Source: BOG-908 sp964244695
GTDB lineage: Bacteria; Pseudomonadota; Alphaproteobacteria; Acetobacterales; Acetobacteraceae
Direction: 5' to 3'
Length of the DNA stretch: 25,350 bases
Assembly (NCBI GenBank): GCA_964244695.1
Contig: CAXTJZ010000029.1
Location: forward strand, 1-25,350
A program made the position numbers and the translations under genes. Below, one piece after another: positions 7,502 to 14,869 of the stretch. The notes under the pieces were generated by a model, which was not told the DNA's origin, did not search any database, and worked only from the letters and a program-made list of their open reading frames with translations. Within the stretch, counting starts at the first letter, position 1. Every line of letters begins with the position of its first letter.

Positions 7502-8989
7502 ATGGATCAGGTGACCCTCGGCGAAGAGTCGGGCAAAGAGGTCAAGATCACGGACATGAAGGAGCGCTATCGCTCCGGCGTGCTGAAATACCGCCAGATG
7601 GGCTATTGGGAGCCGGAATACGAACCCAAGGACACCGACATACTCGCGGTGTTCCGCATCACGCCGCAGGATGGCGTGGACCCCGAGGAAGCCGCCGCAG
7701 CCGTCGCCGGCGAGTCCTCCACCGCGACCTGGACCGTGGTCTGGACAGACCGCCTGACGGACAGCGAGTATTACCGCGCCAAGGCCTACAAGGTGCTGCC
7801 CGTGCCCGGCACGCCCGGCCAGTGGTTCGCGTATATCGCCTATGACCTCGACCTGTTCGAGGAAGGCTCGATCTCGAACCTGACCGCCTCAATCATCGGC
7901 AACGTGTTCGGCTTCAAGCCGCTGAAGGCGCTGCGGCTCGAGGACATGCGCATCTCCGCGCATTACCTAAAGACGTTCCAGGGCCCAGCCACGGGAATCG
8001 TGGTGGAGCGCGAGCGCCTGAATTGTTTCGGCCGCCCGTTGCTCGGCGCCACGATGAAGCCGAAACTCGGCCTGTCCGGCCGCAACTACGGCCGTGTGGT
8101 GTACGAGGCGCTGAAAGGCGGCCTCGATTTCACCAAGGACGACGAGAACATTAATTCTCAACCCTTCATGCACTGGCGGGACCGTTTCCTGTACTGCATG
8201 GAAGGCGTCAACAAGGCGATGGCCGAAACAGGTGAGATAAAAGGCACCTACCTCAACGTGACGGCCGCCACCATGGAGGACATGTACGAGCGCGCCGAGT
8301 TCGCGAAATCGCTCGGCGCCGTCATCATTATGATCGACCTGGTAATCGGCTACACCGCCATCCAAAGCATGGCGAAATGGGCGCGCAGGAACGACATGAT
8401 CCTGCATCTGCACCGCGCCGGCCACTCCACTTACACCCGCCAGAAAAACCACGGCGTGTCCTTTCGCGTGATCGCAAAGTGGATGCGCATGGCTGGCGTG
8501 GACCACATCCACGCCGGGACCGTGGTCGGCAAGCTGGAAGGCGATCCTGCCGTGATCAGCGGCATCTACGACACCTGCCGCGAGAACTACGTCAAGGAAG
8601 ACCTCACACACGGCATCTTCTTCGACCAGCCCTGGGCCAGCCTCAAGAAGCTGATGCCTGTCGCTTCCGGCGGCATCCACGCCGGGCAGATGCACCAGCT
8701 GCTATGCTATCTCGGCGAGGACGTGGTTCTGCAGTTCGGCGGCGGCACAATCGGCCATCCTGACGGCATACAGTCGGGCGCGATCGCCAACCGCGTGGCG
8801 CTGGAGACGATCGTAAAGGCGCGCAACGAAGGCCGTGACATCTGGAACGAGGGGCCGCAAATTCTGGCCGAAGCCGGAAGGTGGTGCCGTCCGTTACGTG
8901 CTGCGCTTGATACCTGGAAGGACGTCACGTTCAACTACGCCAGCACGGACAGCGTGGACTACGTTCCTACACCTACTGCCTCATCGTAA
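7502..8989 (+). CDS. cbbL: RuBisCO large subunit, form IC
   Basis: Catalytic subunit of ribulose-1,5-bisphosphate carboxylase/oxygenase, which fixes CO2 onto RuBP. The 495-residue protein has all active-site elements: TFQGPATGI, GATMKPKLGLS with Lys186 and Lys188, the carbamylated Lys212 with Asp214 and Glu215 in GLDFTKDDEN, HRAGHSTYTR, HIHAGTVVGKLEGD (loop 6 lysine) and SGGIHAGQ. The N-terminal extension and overall sequence fit the red-type form IC enzymes of proteobacteria, which also fits the adjacent CbbX activase. It leads the cbb operon, divergent from cbbR. Unusually, about 150 bp holding a complete palindromic repeat separates it from cbbS, whereas these genes are normally closely spaced. 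Confidence 0.98.
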   Translation: MDQVTLGEESGKEVKITDMKERYRSGVLKYRQMGYWEPEYEPKDTDILAVFRITPQDGVDPEEAAAAVAGESSTATWTVVWTDRLTDSEYYRAKAYKVLPVPGTPGQWFAYIAYDLDLFEEGSISNLTASIIGNVFGFKPLKALRLEDMRISAHYLKTFQGPATGIVVERERLNCFGRPLLGATMKPKLGLSGRNYGRVVYEALKGGLDFTKDDENINSQPFMHWRDRFLYCMEGVNKAMAETGEIKGTYLNVTAATMEDMYERAEFAKSLGAVIIMIDLVIGYTAIQSMAKWARRNDMILHLHRAGHSTYTRQKNHGVSFRVIAKWMRMAGVDHIHAGTVVGKLEGDPAVISGIYDTCRENYVKEDLTHGIFFDQPWASLKKLMPVASGGIHAGQMHQLLCYLGEDVVLQFGGGTIGHPDGIQSGAIANRVALETIVKARNEGRDIWNEGPQILAEAGRWCRPLRAALDTWKDVTFNYASTDSVDYVPTPTASS

Positions 8990-9121
8990 AGAAAAGAAAG
9001 CAGTCCTTTTTTGAAAAAAAGGACCAAAAAACTTTTACTCCCTATCGGCGGCTGACGGACAGCCGCGCGACAGCGGACCAGAAGTTTCTTGCTTCTTTTT
9101 TTTAAAAAGAAGGCCTGCCTT
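8990..9121. repeat. AT-palindrome composite repeat inserted between cbbL and cbbS
   Basis: Left palindrome 9003-9024 has the paired stem variant GTCC/GGAC. The spacer holds a 7-bp perfect inverted repeat, GCGGCTG at 9048-9054 and CAGCCGC at 9060-9066. The right palindrome at 9092-9112 has CTTC/GAAG ends and is followed by GGCCTGCCTTAC. The element starts about 14 bases after the cbbL stop and ends about 20 bases before the cbbS start. If it terminates or slows transcription, it would change the ratio of large to small subunit message. Confidence 0.85.
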
Positions 9122-9141
9122 ACACTCCAGGAGCGAACGCT

Positions 9142-9564
9142 GTGAAAGTCACCCAAGGACAATTCTCCTTCCTGCCCGATCTCACCGACACCGAAATCAA
9201 GCTACAAGTGGAATACGCGCTGAACAACGGATGGGCCGTAGCCATCGAGCACACCGCCGACCCGCACCCCCGCAACGTTTTCTGGTCCATGTGGGGCAAC
9301 CCGATGTTCGACCTGCGAGATCCGGCCGGCGTGATGATGGAGCTGGAAGCGTGCAAGCGCGAGTTCGGCCACGAATACATCAAGGTGCTGGCGTTCGACT
9401 CCAAAAAGGGCTGGGAGAGCGTGCGCATGTCCTTCATCGTCAACCGTCCCGCCTTTGAGCCAGGGTTCCAACTCGTGCGGCAGGAAGGCGAGGGCCGGCA
9501 GATACGCTACACCATTCGCAGCTACTCCACGTCGCGCGCGCCCGAACCCGAACAGGCGCTCTGA
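9142..9564 (+). CDS. cbbS: RuBisCO small subunit, form IC
   Basis: Small subunit that caps the L8S8 RuBisCO. The 140-residue protein begins MKVTQGQFSFLPDLTD and contains the family features LQVEYALNNGWAVAIEHT and NVFWSMWGNPMFDL, then a C-terminal extension (RPAFEPGFQLVRQEG, IRYTIRSYS) typical of red-type small subunits. The start is GTG at 9142, with AGGAG about nine bases upstream. Only two bases separate its stop from cbbE, so those genes are surely co-transcribed. Upstream it is separated from cbbL by a repeat element, which would place a hairpin just before its ribosome-binding site. Confidence 0.96.
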   Translation: MKVTQGQFSFLPDLTDTEIKLQVEYALNNGWAVAIEHTADPHPRNVFWSMWGNPMFDLRDPAGVMMELEACKREFGHEYIKVLAFDSKKGWESVRMSFIVNRPAFEPGFQLVRQEGEGRQIRYTIRSYSTSRAPEPEQAL

Positions 9565-9566
9565 CC

Positions 9567-10289
9567 ATGCGCGCCGATCTGCCGGCGCTGCGCATCGCGC
9601 CTTCCATCCTGTCCGCGGATTTCGCACGTCTGGGTGAGGAAGTGTCGCGTGTGATAGCGTCTGGCGCGGACGTGGTGCATGTGGACGTGATGGACAACCA
9701 TTACGTCCCCAACTTGACGTTCGGCCCCGTGGTATGCCGCGCCTTGCGGCCGCACACCAGCGCGCCTTTGGACGTGCACTTGATGGTTCGTCCGGTGGAC
9801 GCATTGGTGCCGCAGTTCGCGCGAGCCGGCGCGGACATCATATCGTTTCACCCCGAAGCGAGTGACCACGTGGATCGCACGCTGGCGTTGATACGCGAAC
9901 AAGGGTGCAGGGCAGGAATCGTGTTGAACCCCGCGACGCCTTTGCACGTGCTGGACCACATCATGGATCGCCTCGACCTGATCCTGCTGATGTCCGTGAA
10001 CCCCGGCTTCGGTGGCCAGGCGTTCATCCCGGAGACACTGCGCAAGGCGCGTGCGGTACGTGCACGCATCGACTCGCACATCGCCCAAGGTGGCGGGCCG
10101 ATCTGGCTGGAGATAGACGGCGGCGTGAAAGTCGATAACATCCGCGCCGTGGCAGAAGCGGGAGTGGACACGTTCGTGGCAGGATCGGCGATTTTCAGCG
10201 CGGCGGATGCCGATGGCTTCTACCGCGGCGTGGTTGGCGCCATGCGGCGCGAATTGGATTGCGTGCCTGCGCAACGGCGGGCCGCATGA
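9567..10289 (+). CDS. cbbE: Ribulose-phosphate 3-epimerase
   Basis: Interconverts ribulose-5-phosphate and xylulose-5-phosphate in the regenerative part of the Calvin cycle. The 240-residue TIM-barrel protein shows the family landmarks: IAPSILSADFARLGEE, VHVDVMDNHYVPNLTFGP with catalytic Asp and metal ligands, DVHLMV, SVNPGFGGQ, and the phosphate loop EIDGGVKVDN with FVAGSAIF. It starts two bases after cbbS and ends in an ATGA overlap with cbbX, so translation is likely coupled. The name cbbE is used because of the operon; the enzyme is equivalent to Rpe. Confidence 0.95.
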   Translation: MRADLPALRIAPSILSADFARLGEEVSRVIASGADVVHVDVMDNHYVPNLTFGPVVCRALRPHTSAPLDVHLMVRPVDALVPQFARAGADIISFHPEASDHVDRTLALIREQGCRAGIVLNPATPLHVLDHIMDRLDLILLMSVNPGFGGQAFIPETLRKARAVRARIDSHIAQGGGPIWLEIDGGVKVDNIRAVAEAGVDTFVAGSAIFSAADADGFYRGVVGAMRRELDCVPAQRRAA

Positions 10290-11209
10290 GCCCGGATACC
10301 ACACCCGCGCCGCACATTGGCGACGTGCAGGCAGTGCCGCAAACGGTGGACCTGCAAGCGCTCTACCAGCAAAGCAACATCGGCGACGTCATCGACGCGC
10401 TCGACCGCGACCTGGTGGGACTGGTGCCGGTGAAAACGCGCATACGCGAGGTCGCCGCGCTGCTGCTCGTGGAAAGTGCACGGCGCAGCATGGGCCTGCA
10501 AGCCGAGCCGCCCTCCCTGCACATGTGTTTCACCGGAAATCCCGGCACCGGCAAGACGACCGTGGCACAGCGCATGGCGGAAATCCTCAACCGTCTGGGC
10601 TACATACGGCGAAACCACGTGGTGACGGTCTCGCGTGACGACCTCGTCGGCCAATACATCGGACACACCGCGCCGAAGACGAAGGAGGTGCTGAAAAAAG
10701 CAATGGGCGGCGTGCTGTTCATCGATGAGGCCTACTACCTCTACCGCCCGGAAAACGAGCGCGACTACGGTCAGGAAGCCATCGAGATATTGCTGCAGGT
10801 GATGGAAGACAGGCGTGACGACCTCGTCGTCATCCTTGCGGGCTACAAGGACCGTATGGACATCTTCTTCCGCAGCAATCCCGGCATGGCCTCGCGCATC
10901 GCCCACCACATCGATTTCCCGGATTACGCCGAGGAAGAACTGGTCTCCATTGCGGACATCATGCTCGCCAACATGCATTACCGTCTGAGCGAAGATGCCC
11001 ACGACGTGCTACGGGAGTACATCAGCCGGCGCATTAAGCAACCGAGGTTTTCCAACGCACGCTCCATACGCAACGCCCTGGACAGGGCGCGCTTGCGCCA
11101 GGCGAACAGGCTGTTTGCCGAACGCGGCAAGCCAATGGACCTGGAGGCCCTGCAGACGATAACCGGAACGGACATCAGGGCAAGCCGCGTTTTCGCCGAG
11201 GCGACGTAA
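10286..11209 (+). CDS. cbbX: Red-type RuBisCO activase CbbX (AAA+)
   Basis: A hexameric AAA+ motor that remodels red-type RuBisCO and releases tight-binding sugar phosphates by pulling on the large-subunit C-terminus. The 307-residue product has Walker A GNPGTGKTT (about residues 84-92), pore-loop YIGHT (about 124-128), Walker B VLFIDEAYYLY (about 143-153) and sensor/arginine-finger regions. I chose the ATG at 10286, which overlaps the cbbE stop as ATGA; a TTG at 10259 also lies in frame but lies inside cbbE. Its presence confirms the red-type nature of cbbLS, and with cbbY it gives two layers of RuBisCO repair in this locus. Confidence 0.95.
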   Translation: MSPDTTPAPHIGDVQAVPQTVDLQALYQQSNIGDVIDALDRDLVGLVPVKTRIREVAALLLVESARRSMGLQAEPPSLHMCFTGNPGTGKTTVAQRMAEILNRLGYIRRNHVVTVSRDDLVGQYIGHTAPKTKEVLKKAMGGVLFIDEAYYLYRPENERDYGQEAIEILLQVMEDRRDDLVVILAGYKDRMDIFFRSNPGMASRIAHHIDFPDYAEEELVSIADIMLANMHYRLSEDAHDVLREYISRRIKQPRFSNARSIRNALDRARLRQANRLFAERGKPMDLEALQTITGTDIRASRVFAEAT

Positions 11210-11245
11210 AAGCAGACCGTAAACGCGGCGGCCCGAGGAAGCGAC

Positions 11246-12328
11246 ATGCCCTACAGACGCACGACGTTCAGCAAATTTGTGATCGAGGATCTGCGCCGGA
11301 GCGGCAGCGGGCACGATCCGGAGTTGGCAGCGCTACTCAACGATCTCCAGCGTGCGGGCAAGCTGATAGGTGCCGCGGTCGCGCGCGGCGCGCTGGATAG
11401 CCAGGGAGCGCTGGTGACAACAAAAGTAAGCACGCCAGCCGAGCCGCCGAAGAAATTGGCCGAGGTCGCAAACCTGATCATGCTCAGCGCCTGCGAATGG
11501 GGCGGCCAATTATGCGGCATCCTGTCTGCAGCGCTTGCCGAGCCGCACGCAATACCGGCTGAATACCCGCGCGGCCGCTACATGCTTCTGTTCACACCAT
11601 TGGACGGCGCCACCAACCTAGACGTGAACCTGACCGTCGGAACGGTATTCTCCGTCCTGCGCGCGCCGGAAGGCGCGGACAACCCCACACGCGCTGATTT
11701 TCTCCAACCAGGACGTGCACAGGTGGCGGCCGGATACGCGCTGTTTGGCCCGGTGGCGACCATGGTGATAACGCTGGGCGCCGGCGTGCACGGCTTCACG
11801 CTGGACCGTGAAGCAGGTGCCTATACGCTGACGCATCCCAACATGCGCATACCCGAACGAGGCTGCGAACTCGCCATCGACGCAGCGCTCGAGCCACATT
11901 GGGAGACGCCGATACGCCGCTTCGTGCAGGAATACACCTCCTACGGAGCAGGCACGGACGGCCGCAACTGCACAATCCGCTGGATCGACAGCCTGGTCGC
12001 CGAGGTACACAGAATACTTTTGCGCGGCGGCGTCTTCCTGCACCCGCGCGACACACGCGACACACGCAAGCTCGGTCACGTGCATCTCCTCACCGAAGCC
12101 AACCCAATCGCCATGCTGATCGAACAAGCCGGCGGTGCCGCCAGCACCGGCCGGGTGCCGGTGCTGGACGTGAAGCCCGAAGACATACACCAGCACGTAC
12201 CGCTGATCATGGGCGCGGTCGCCGACGTGGAGCGTCTGCAGGGCTACCACTTGGCATATGACCGCGGCGAATCGATGCATTTCGAATCACCGCTGTTCAG
12301 ACAACGAAGCATCTTCAGGACGGCCTGA
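11246..12328 (+). CDS. cbbF: Class I fructose-1,6-bisphosphatase homologue, catalytic residues missing
   Basis: By fold and position this is CbbF, the Calvin-cycle fructose/sedoheptulose bisphosphatase. Full length (360 residues) with many family stretches intact: ACEWGGQL, IPAEYPRGRYMLLF, DFLQPGRAQVAAGYALFGP, SLVAEVHRILLRGGVF and EANPIAMLIEQAGG. However, the metal and catalytic positions are altered. The Asp of the usual KLD is Ala72 (KKLAEVAN). The Glu pair of SEE is Ala95-Ala96 (ILSAALAEP). The first Asp of DPLDGSSN is Thr117 (TPLDGATN). The phosphate-binding KLRLLYE region is HVHLLTE (278-284). The reading frame is clean and sits tightly between cbbX and cbbP, so the gene is maintained. 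I infer a pseudoenzyme or a protein with a changed role; FBPase activity would then come from another gene. Confidence 0.85.
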   Translation: MPYRRTTFSKFVIEDLRRSGSGHDPELAALLNDLQRAGKLIGAAVARGALDSQGALVTTKVSTPAEPPKKLAEVANLIMLSACEWGGQLCGILSAALAEPHAIPAEYPRGRYMLLFTPLDGATNLDVNLTVGTVFSVLRAPEGADNPTRADFLQPGRAQVAAGYALFGPVATMVITLGAGVHGFTLDREAGAYTLTHPNMRIPERGCELAIDAALEPHWETPIRRFVQEYTSYGAGTDGRNCTIRWIDSLVAEVHRILLRGGVFLHPRDTRDTRKLGHVHLLTEANPIAMLIEQAGGAASTGRVPVLDVKPEDIHQHVPLIMGAVADVERLQGYHLAYDRGESMHFESPLFRQRSIFRTA

Positions 12329-12331
12329 CCG

Positions 12332-13207
12332 ATGTCCACAAAACACCCGATCGTGGCGATAACAGGGTCCTCAGGCGCAGGCACCACCACGGTGATGTGG
12401 ACGTTCCAGCAGATATTTCGCAGGGAAGGCGTCACTGCCGCGGTTGTCGAGGGCGACGCTTTCCACCGCTTTGACCGTGTGCAGATGCGTGAGCGCATGG
12501 CCGAGGAGCAGCGCACGGGTAACGGCCATTTCCGCCATTTGGGTCAAGAGAGCAACGTATTGGAAGGGTGGGAGTCCCTGTTCCGGGACTATGGTAAGAC
12601 AGGCAGTGGACGCACGCGCAAGTACCTGCACGACGCGGAAGAAGCCGCGCCCTATAACCAGAAGCCAGGCACATTCACGCCCTGGCATGATCTGGAACCG
12701 GGAACCGACCTCCTGTTCTATGAAGGCCTCCACGGCGGCGTAAAGACAGACAAGGTCAACATCGCCGGCGAGGTGGACCTGCTGATTGGCGTGGCGCCTA
12801 CCGTGAACCTGGAGTGGATACAGAAGCTGCATCGCGACAAGCGTGCGCGCGGACATAGCCACGAGGCGGTGGTGGACACTATCCTACGACGCATGCCCGA
12901 TTACGTGAACTACATCTGCCCGCAATTCTCCGAGACGCACGTGAATTTCCAACGTATCCCGACCGTGGACACATCGAACCCTTTTGTCGCACGCGACATT
13001 CCCAGTGCGGACGAAAGCATGCTGGTGATACGGTTCCGCGACCCGAAGGGTATCGACTTTCCCTACCTTCTTTCGATGCTGAAAGACGGCTTCATGTCGC
13101 GCGCCAATACCATCGTTTGCCCTGGCGGCAAGATGGCACTTGCCATGCAGCTGATCTTCACGCCGATGATCTGGCAGATTAGCGATCGTAAGAGACGGGC
13201 GTTCTGA
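12332..13207 (+). CDS. cbbP: Phosphoribulokinase, bacterial class
   Basis: Phosphorylates ribulose-5-phosphate to RuBP, the RuBisCO substrate. The 291-residue protein has the P-loop GSSGAGTTTV at residues 12-21, the substrate region VEGDAFHRFDR, the catalytic acid stretch FYEGLHGG, the HRDKRARGHS loop and the C-terminal CPGGKMALAMQLIFTPMIW typical of octameric proteobacterial enzymes. It begins three bases after the cbbF stop and is the last gene of the operon. Transketolase, GAPDH and aldolase genes often found in such operons are absent here, so they must lie elsewhere. No catalytic change was seen, unlike in its neighbour cbbF. Confidence 0.97.
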   Translation: MSTKHPIVAITGSSGAGTTTVMWTFQQIFRREGVTAAVVEGDAFHRFDRVQMRERMAEEQRTGNGHFRHLGQESNVLEGWESLFRDYGKTGSGRTRKYLHDAEEAAPYNQKPGTFTPWHDLEPGTDLLFYEGLHGGVKTDKVNIAGEVDLLIGVAPTVNLEWIQKLHRDKRARGHSHEAVVDTILRRMPDYVNYICPQFSETHVNFQRIPTVDTSNPFVARDIPSADESMLVIRFRDPKGIDFPYLLSMLKDGFMSRANTIVCPGGKMALAMQLIFTPMIWQISDRKRRAF

Positions 13208-13495
13208 GAAGAAGAACGAGGCTTCTTTTCAGAACGACTTCCTAACGCTCGCGCAAAGGCCTCTTCTCAGACCATAGTACGGCACAGCAACCGACAAAGC
13301 CTATTGCTTCTGTCTCACAAAAAGAGACCTTCCTCCTTTATCGGTAATCAGGTGCGCCCTGAGAAGTAGAGTCCTCTTTCTTAAGGAAACGGGCAAAAAA
13401 CTTTTTCCAGTGCGTCATCCAACGGTGTCAACCGGCTGCTAACGCGGAACAAGGTCTGCTTATCTCTTCAGAAAAACAGGCTTCCCTGCTACGCC
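13208..13495. repeat. Two decayed copies of the AT-palindrome repeat
   Basis: This 288-bp gap between convergent cbbP and the ABC1-kinase gene holds no gene. It does hold four degraded repeat arms in the order left, right, left, right: 13217-13245 (GGCTTCTTTTCAGAACG), 13302-13335 (ATTGCTTCTGTCTCACAAAA), 13367-13406 (GTCCTCTTTC, then GGGCAAAAAACTTTTT) and 13455-13490 (TCTGCTTATCTCTTCAG, AGGCTTCCCTGC). The arms match the family only with many substitutions, and the palindromes are broken. This looks like an old tandem pair that has lost structure. Confidence 0.5.
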
Positions 13496-14869
13496 TTACA
13501 AAGCCGCCGGCACCCCAGCCTCCGCAAGTGCCGCCGCCTGCCTCGCCGCCAAAGCCTGCTCGTCAAACCCTTCTATTAGCTCATGGAACATGCGGTGCCA
13601 GTTAAGCTTGGCGCCCAGCCGCAAGAACACCGATCCCAGCCCAACCGCCGAGCGGTCCATCAACACGAACTCCCGCGGCGGCTTAACCCCGCCGGTCCGC
13701 TGCAGCCCGGCATGAACCTTCTGGGCGACCTCACGCCCATATTGCGGATCATTGCTCTCCTGAATACTTCGCACTCTGTCCTGAATCAGCGGCTCGTACA
13801 AGAAACGCGCCCACTGGTTCAAAACCTCCGCCTTCTCGCGCGAAATCCCGGTAAAACCCCAGCCTTCATAGGCGTGGATCGCCTTGTCCTCGTCCCCATC
13901 GCGCGTCGCTTCGAACAGATCGATCACGCCGCGCAGGAAATGCGGCCGGAACACACGGATGGCGCCAAAATCCAGCAGGTTGATTCCGTTGTCCGCTCGC
14001 ACCTGGTAATTCCCCAGATGCGGGTCGCCATGTATCACGCCGAACCGATACAGCGGCGTATACCATGCGGTGAACAGGGATTGCGCGATCTCGTTGCGCA
14101 CTTCCAGCGGCGGGTCGGTGTCCACCACGCTCTGCAACCCGCGCCCGGGCAGCCAGGTCATCGTCAGCAGCCGCGCGGTCGTCGCCTCCATCACCGGCTC
14201 CGGCACAGTCGCCGCCGCCACGTCCTTGAGCATCAGGCCGTACAGCCGCATCTGTGCGGCCTCGCGCACGTAATCCAGCTCCTCGCGCAGCCGCTCGGAC
14301 AGCTCCGTATAGATGTCCTCGTTCTGCAACGCGTTATCCACGCGATGGTACAAGGACAGTGCCAGCCGCACCTGCCGCAGATCCGCCTCAACCACGCTGG
14401 GCATGTCCGGATATTGCAGCTTGCAAGCAACCTCGCGCCCGTCGTTAAGCCGCGCGCGGTGCACCTGGCCCAGGCTAGCCGCGGCCGCCGCCTCGCGCCC
14501 GAACTCGGAAAACCGCGATTCCCACCCGGCGCCCAGTTCCGTCGTCATCCGCCGGCGCACGAACGCCCAGCCCATCGGCGGCGCGTTGGCCTGCAACTGC
14601 GCCAGCTCCGCCGCATATTCCGGCGGCAGCGCATCCGGAATCGTCGAGAGAAACTGCGCAACCTTCATCAGCGGCCCTTTCAGCCCGCCGAGTATGGCCT
14701 TCAGATCCTCGGCATGCGCGGCCCCGCCCGTCTTCATCCCGAACACGCGCTGCCCGGCAAACCGCGCCGCAATACCGCCTACCGCGCCGGACGTGCGGGC
14801 AAACCGCTTTATCTCGCCGAAAAGATTGGGATTGCCAACGCCGCCTGGCGGTGTCTGTGGCTCAGACAT
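13496..14869 (-). CDS. ABC1/AarF/UbiB-family atypical kinase
   Basis: A 457-residue ABC1-family protein. This family includes UbiB/COQ8, ATPases needed for ubiquinone biosynthesis. Visible motifs: a KxGQ-like segment reading LMKVAQFLS (Gly replaced by Ala), the alanine-rich nucleotide loop AAAAASLGQVHRA in place of a glycine-rich loop, the lysine in VACKLQYP, the Glu of REELDYVREA, the catalytic-type loop HGDPHLGNY and metal-binding LLDFGA. There is no long hydrophobic C-terminal tail as in classical UbiB, so the ubiquinone role is uncertain. The ATG overlaps the last 8 bases of the upstream oligopeptidase gene, so the two are probably one transcript. The stop sits against a decayed repeat region. 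Confidence 0.85.
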   Translation of the reverse strand: MSEPQTPPGGVGNPNLFGEIKRFARTSGAVGGIAARFAGQRVFGMKTGGAAHAEDLKAILGGLKGPLMKVAQFLSTIPDALPPEYAAELAQLQANAPPMGWAFVRRRMTTELGAGWESRFSEFGREAAAAASLGQVHRARLNDGREVACKLQYPDMPSVVEADLRQVRLALSLYHRVDNALQNEDIYTELSERLREELDYVREAAQMRLYGLMLKDVAAATVPEPVMEATTARLLTMTWLPGRGLQSVVDTDPPLEVRNEIAQSLFTAWYTPLYRFGVIHGDPHLGNYQVRADNGINLLDFGAIRVFRPHFLRGVIDLFEATRDGDEDKAIHAYEGWGFTGISREKAEVLNQWARFLYEPLIQDRVRSIQESNDPQYGREVAQKVHAGLQRTGGVKPPREFVLMDRSAVGLGSVFLRLGAKLNWHRMFHELIEGFDEQALAARQAAALAEAGVPAAL

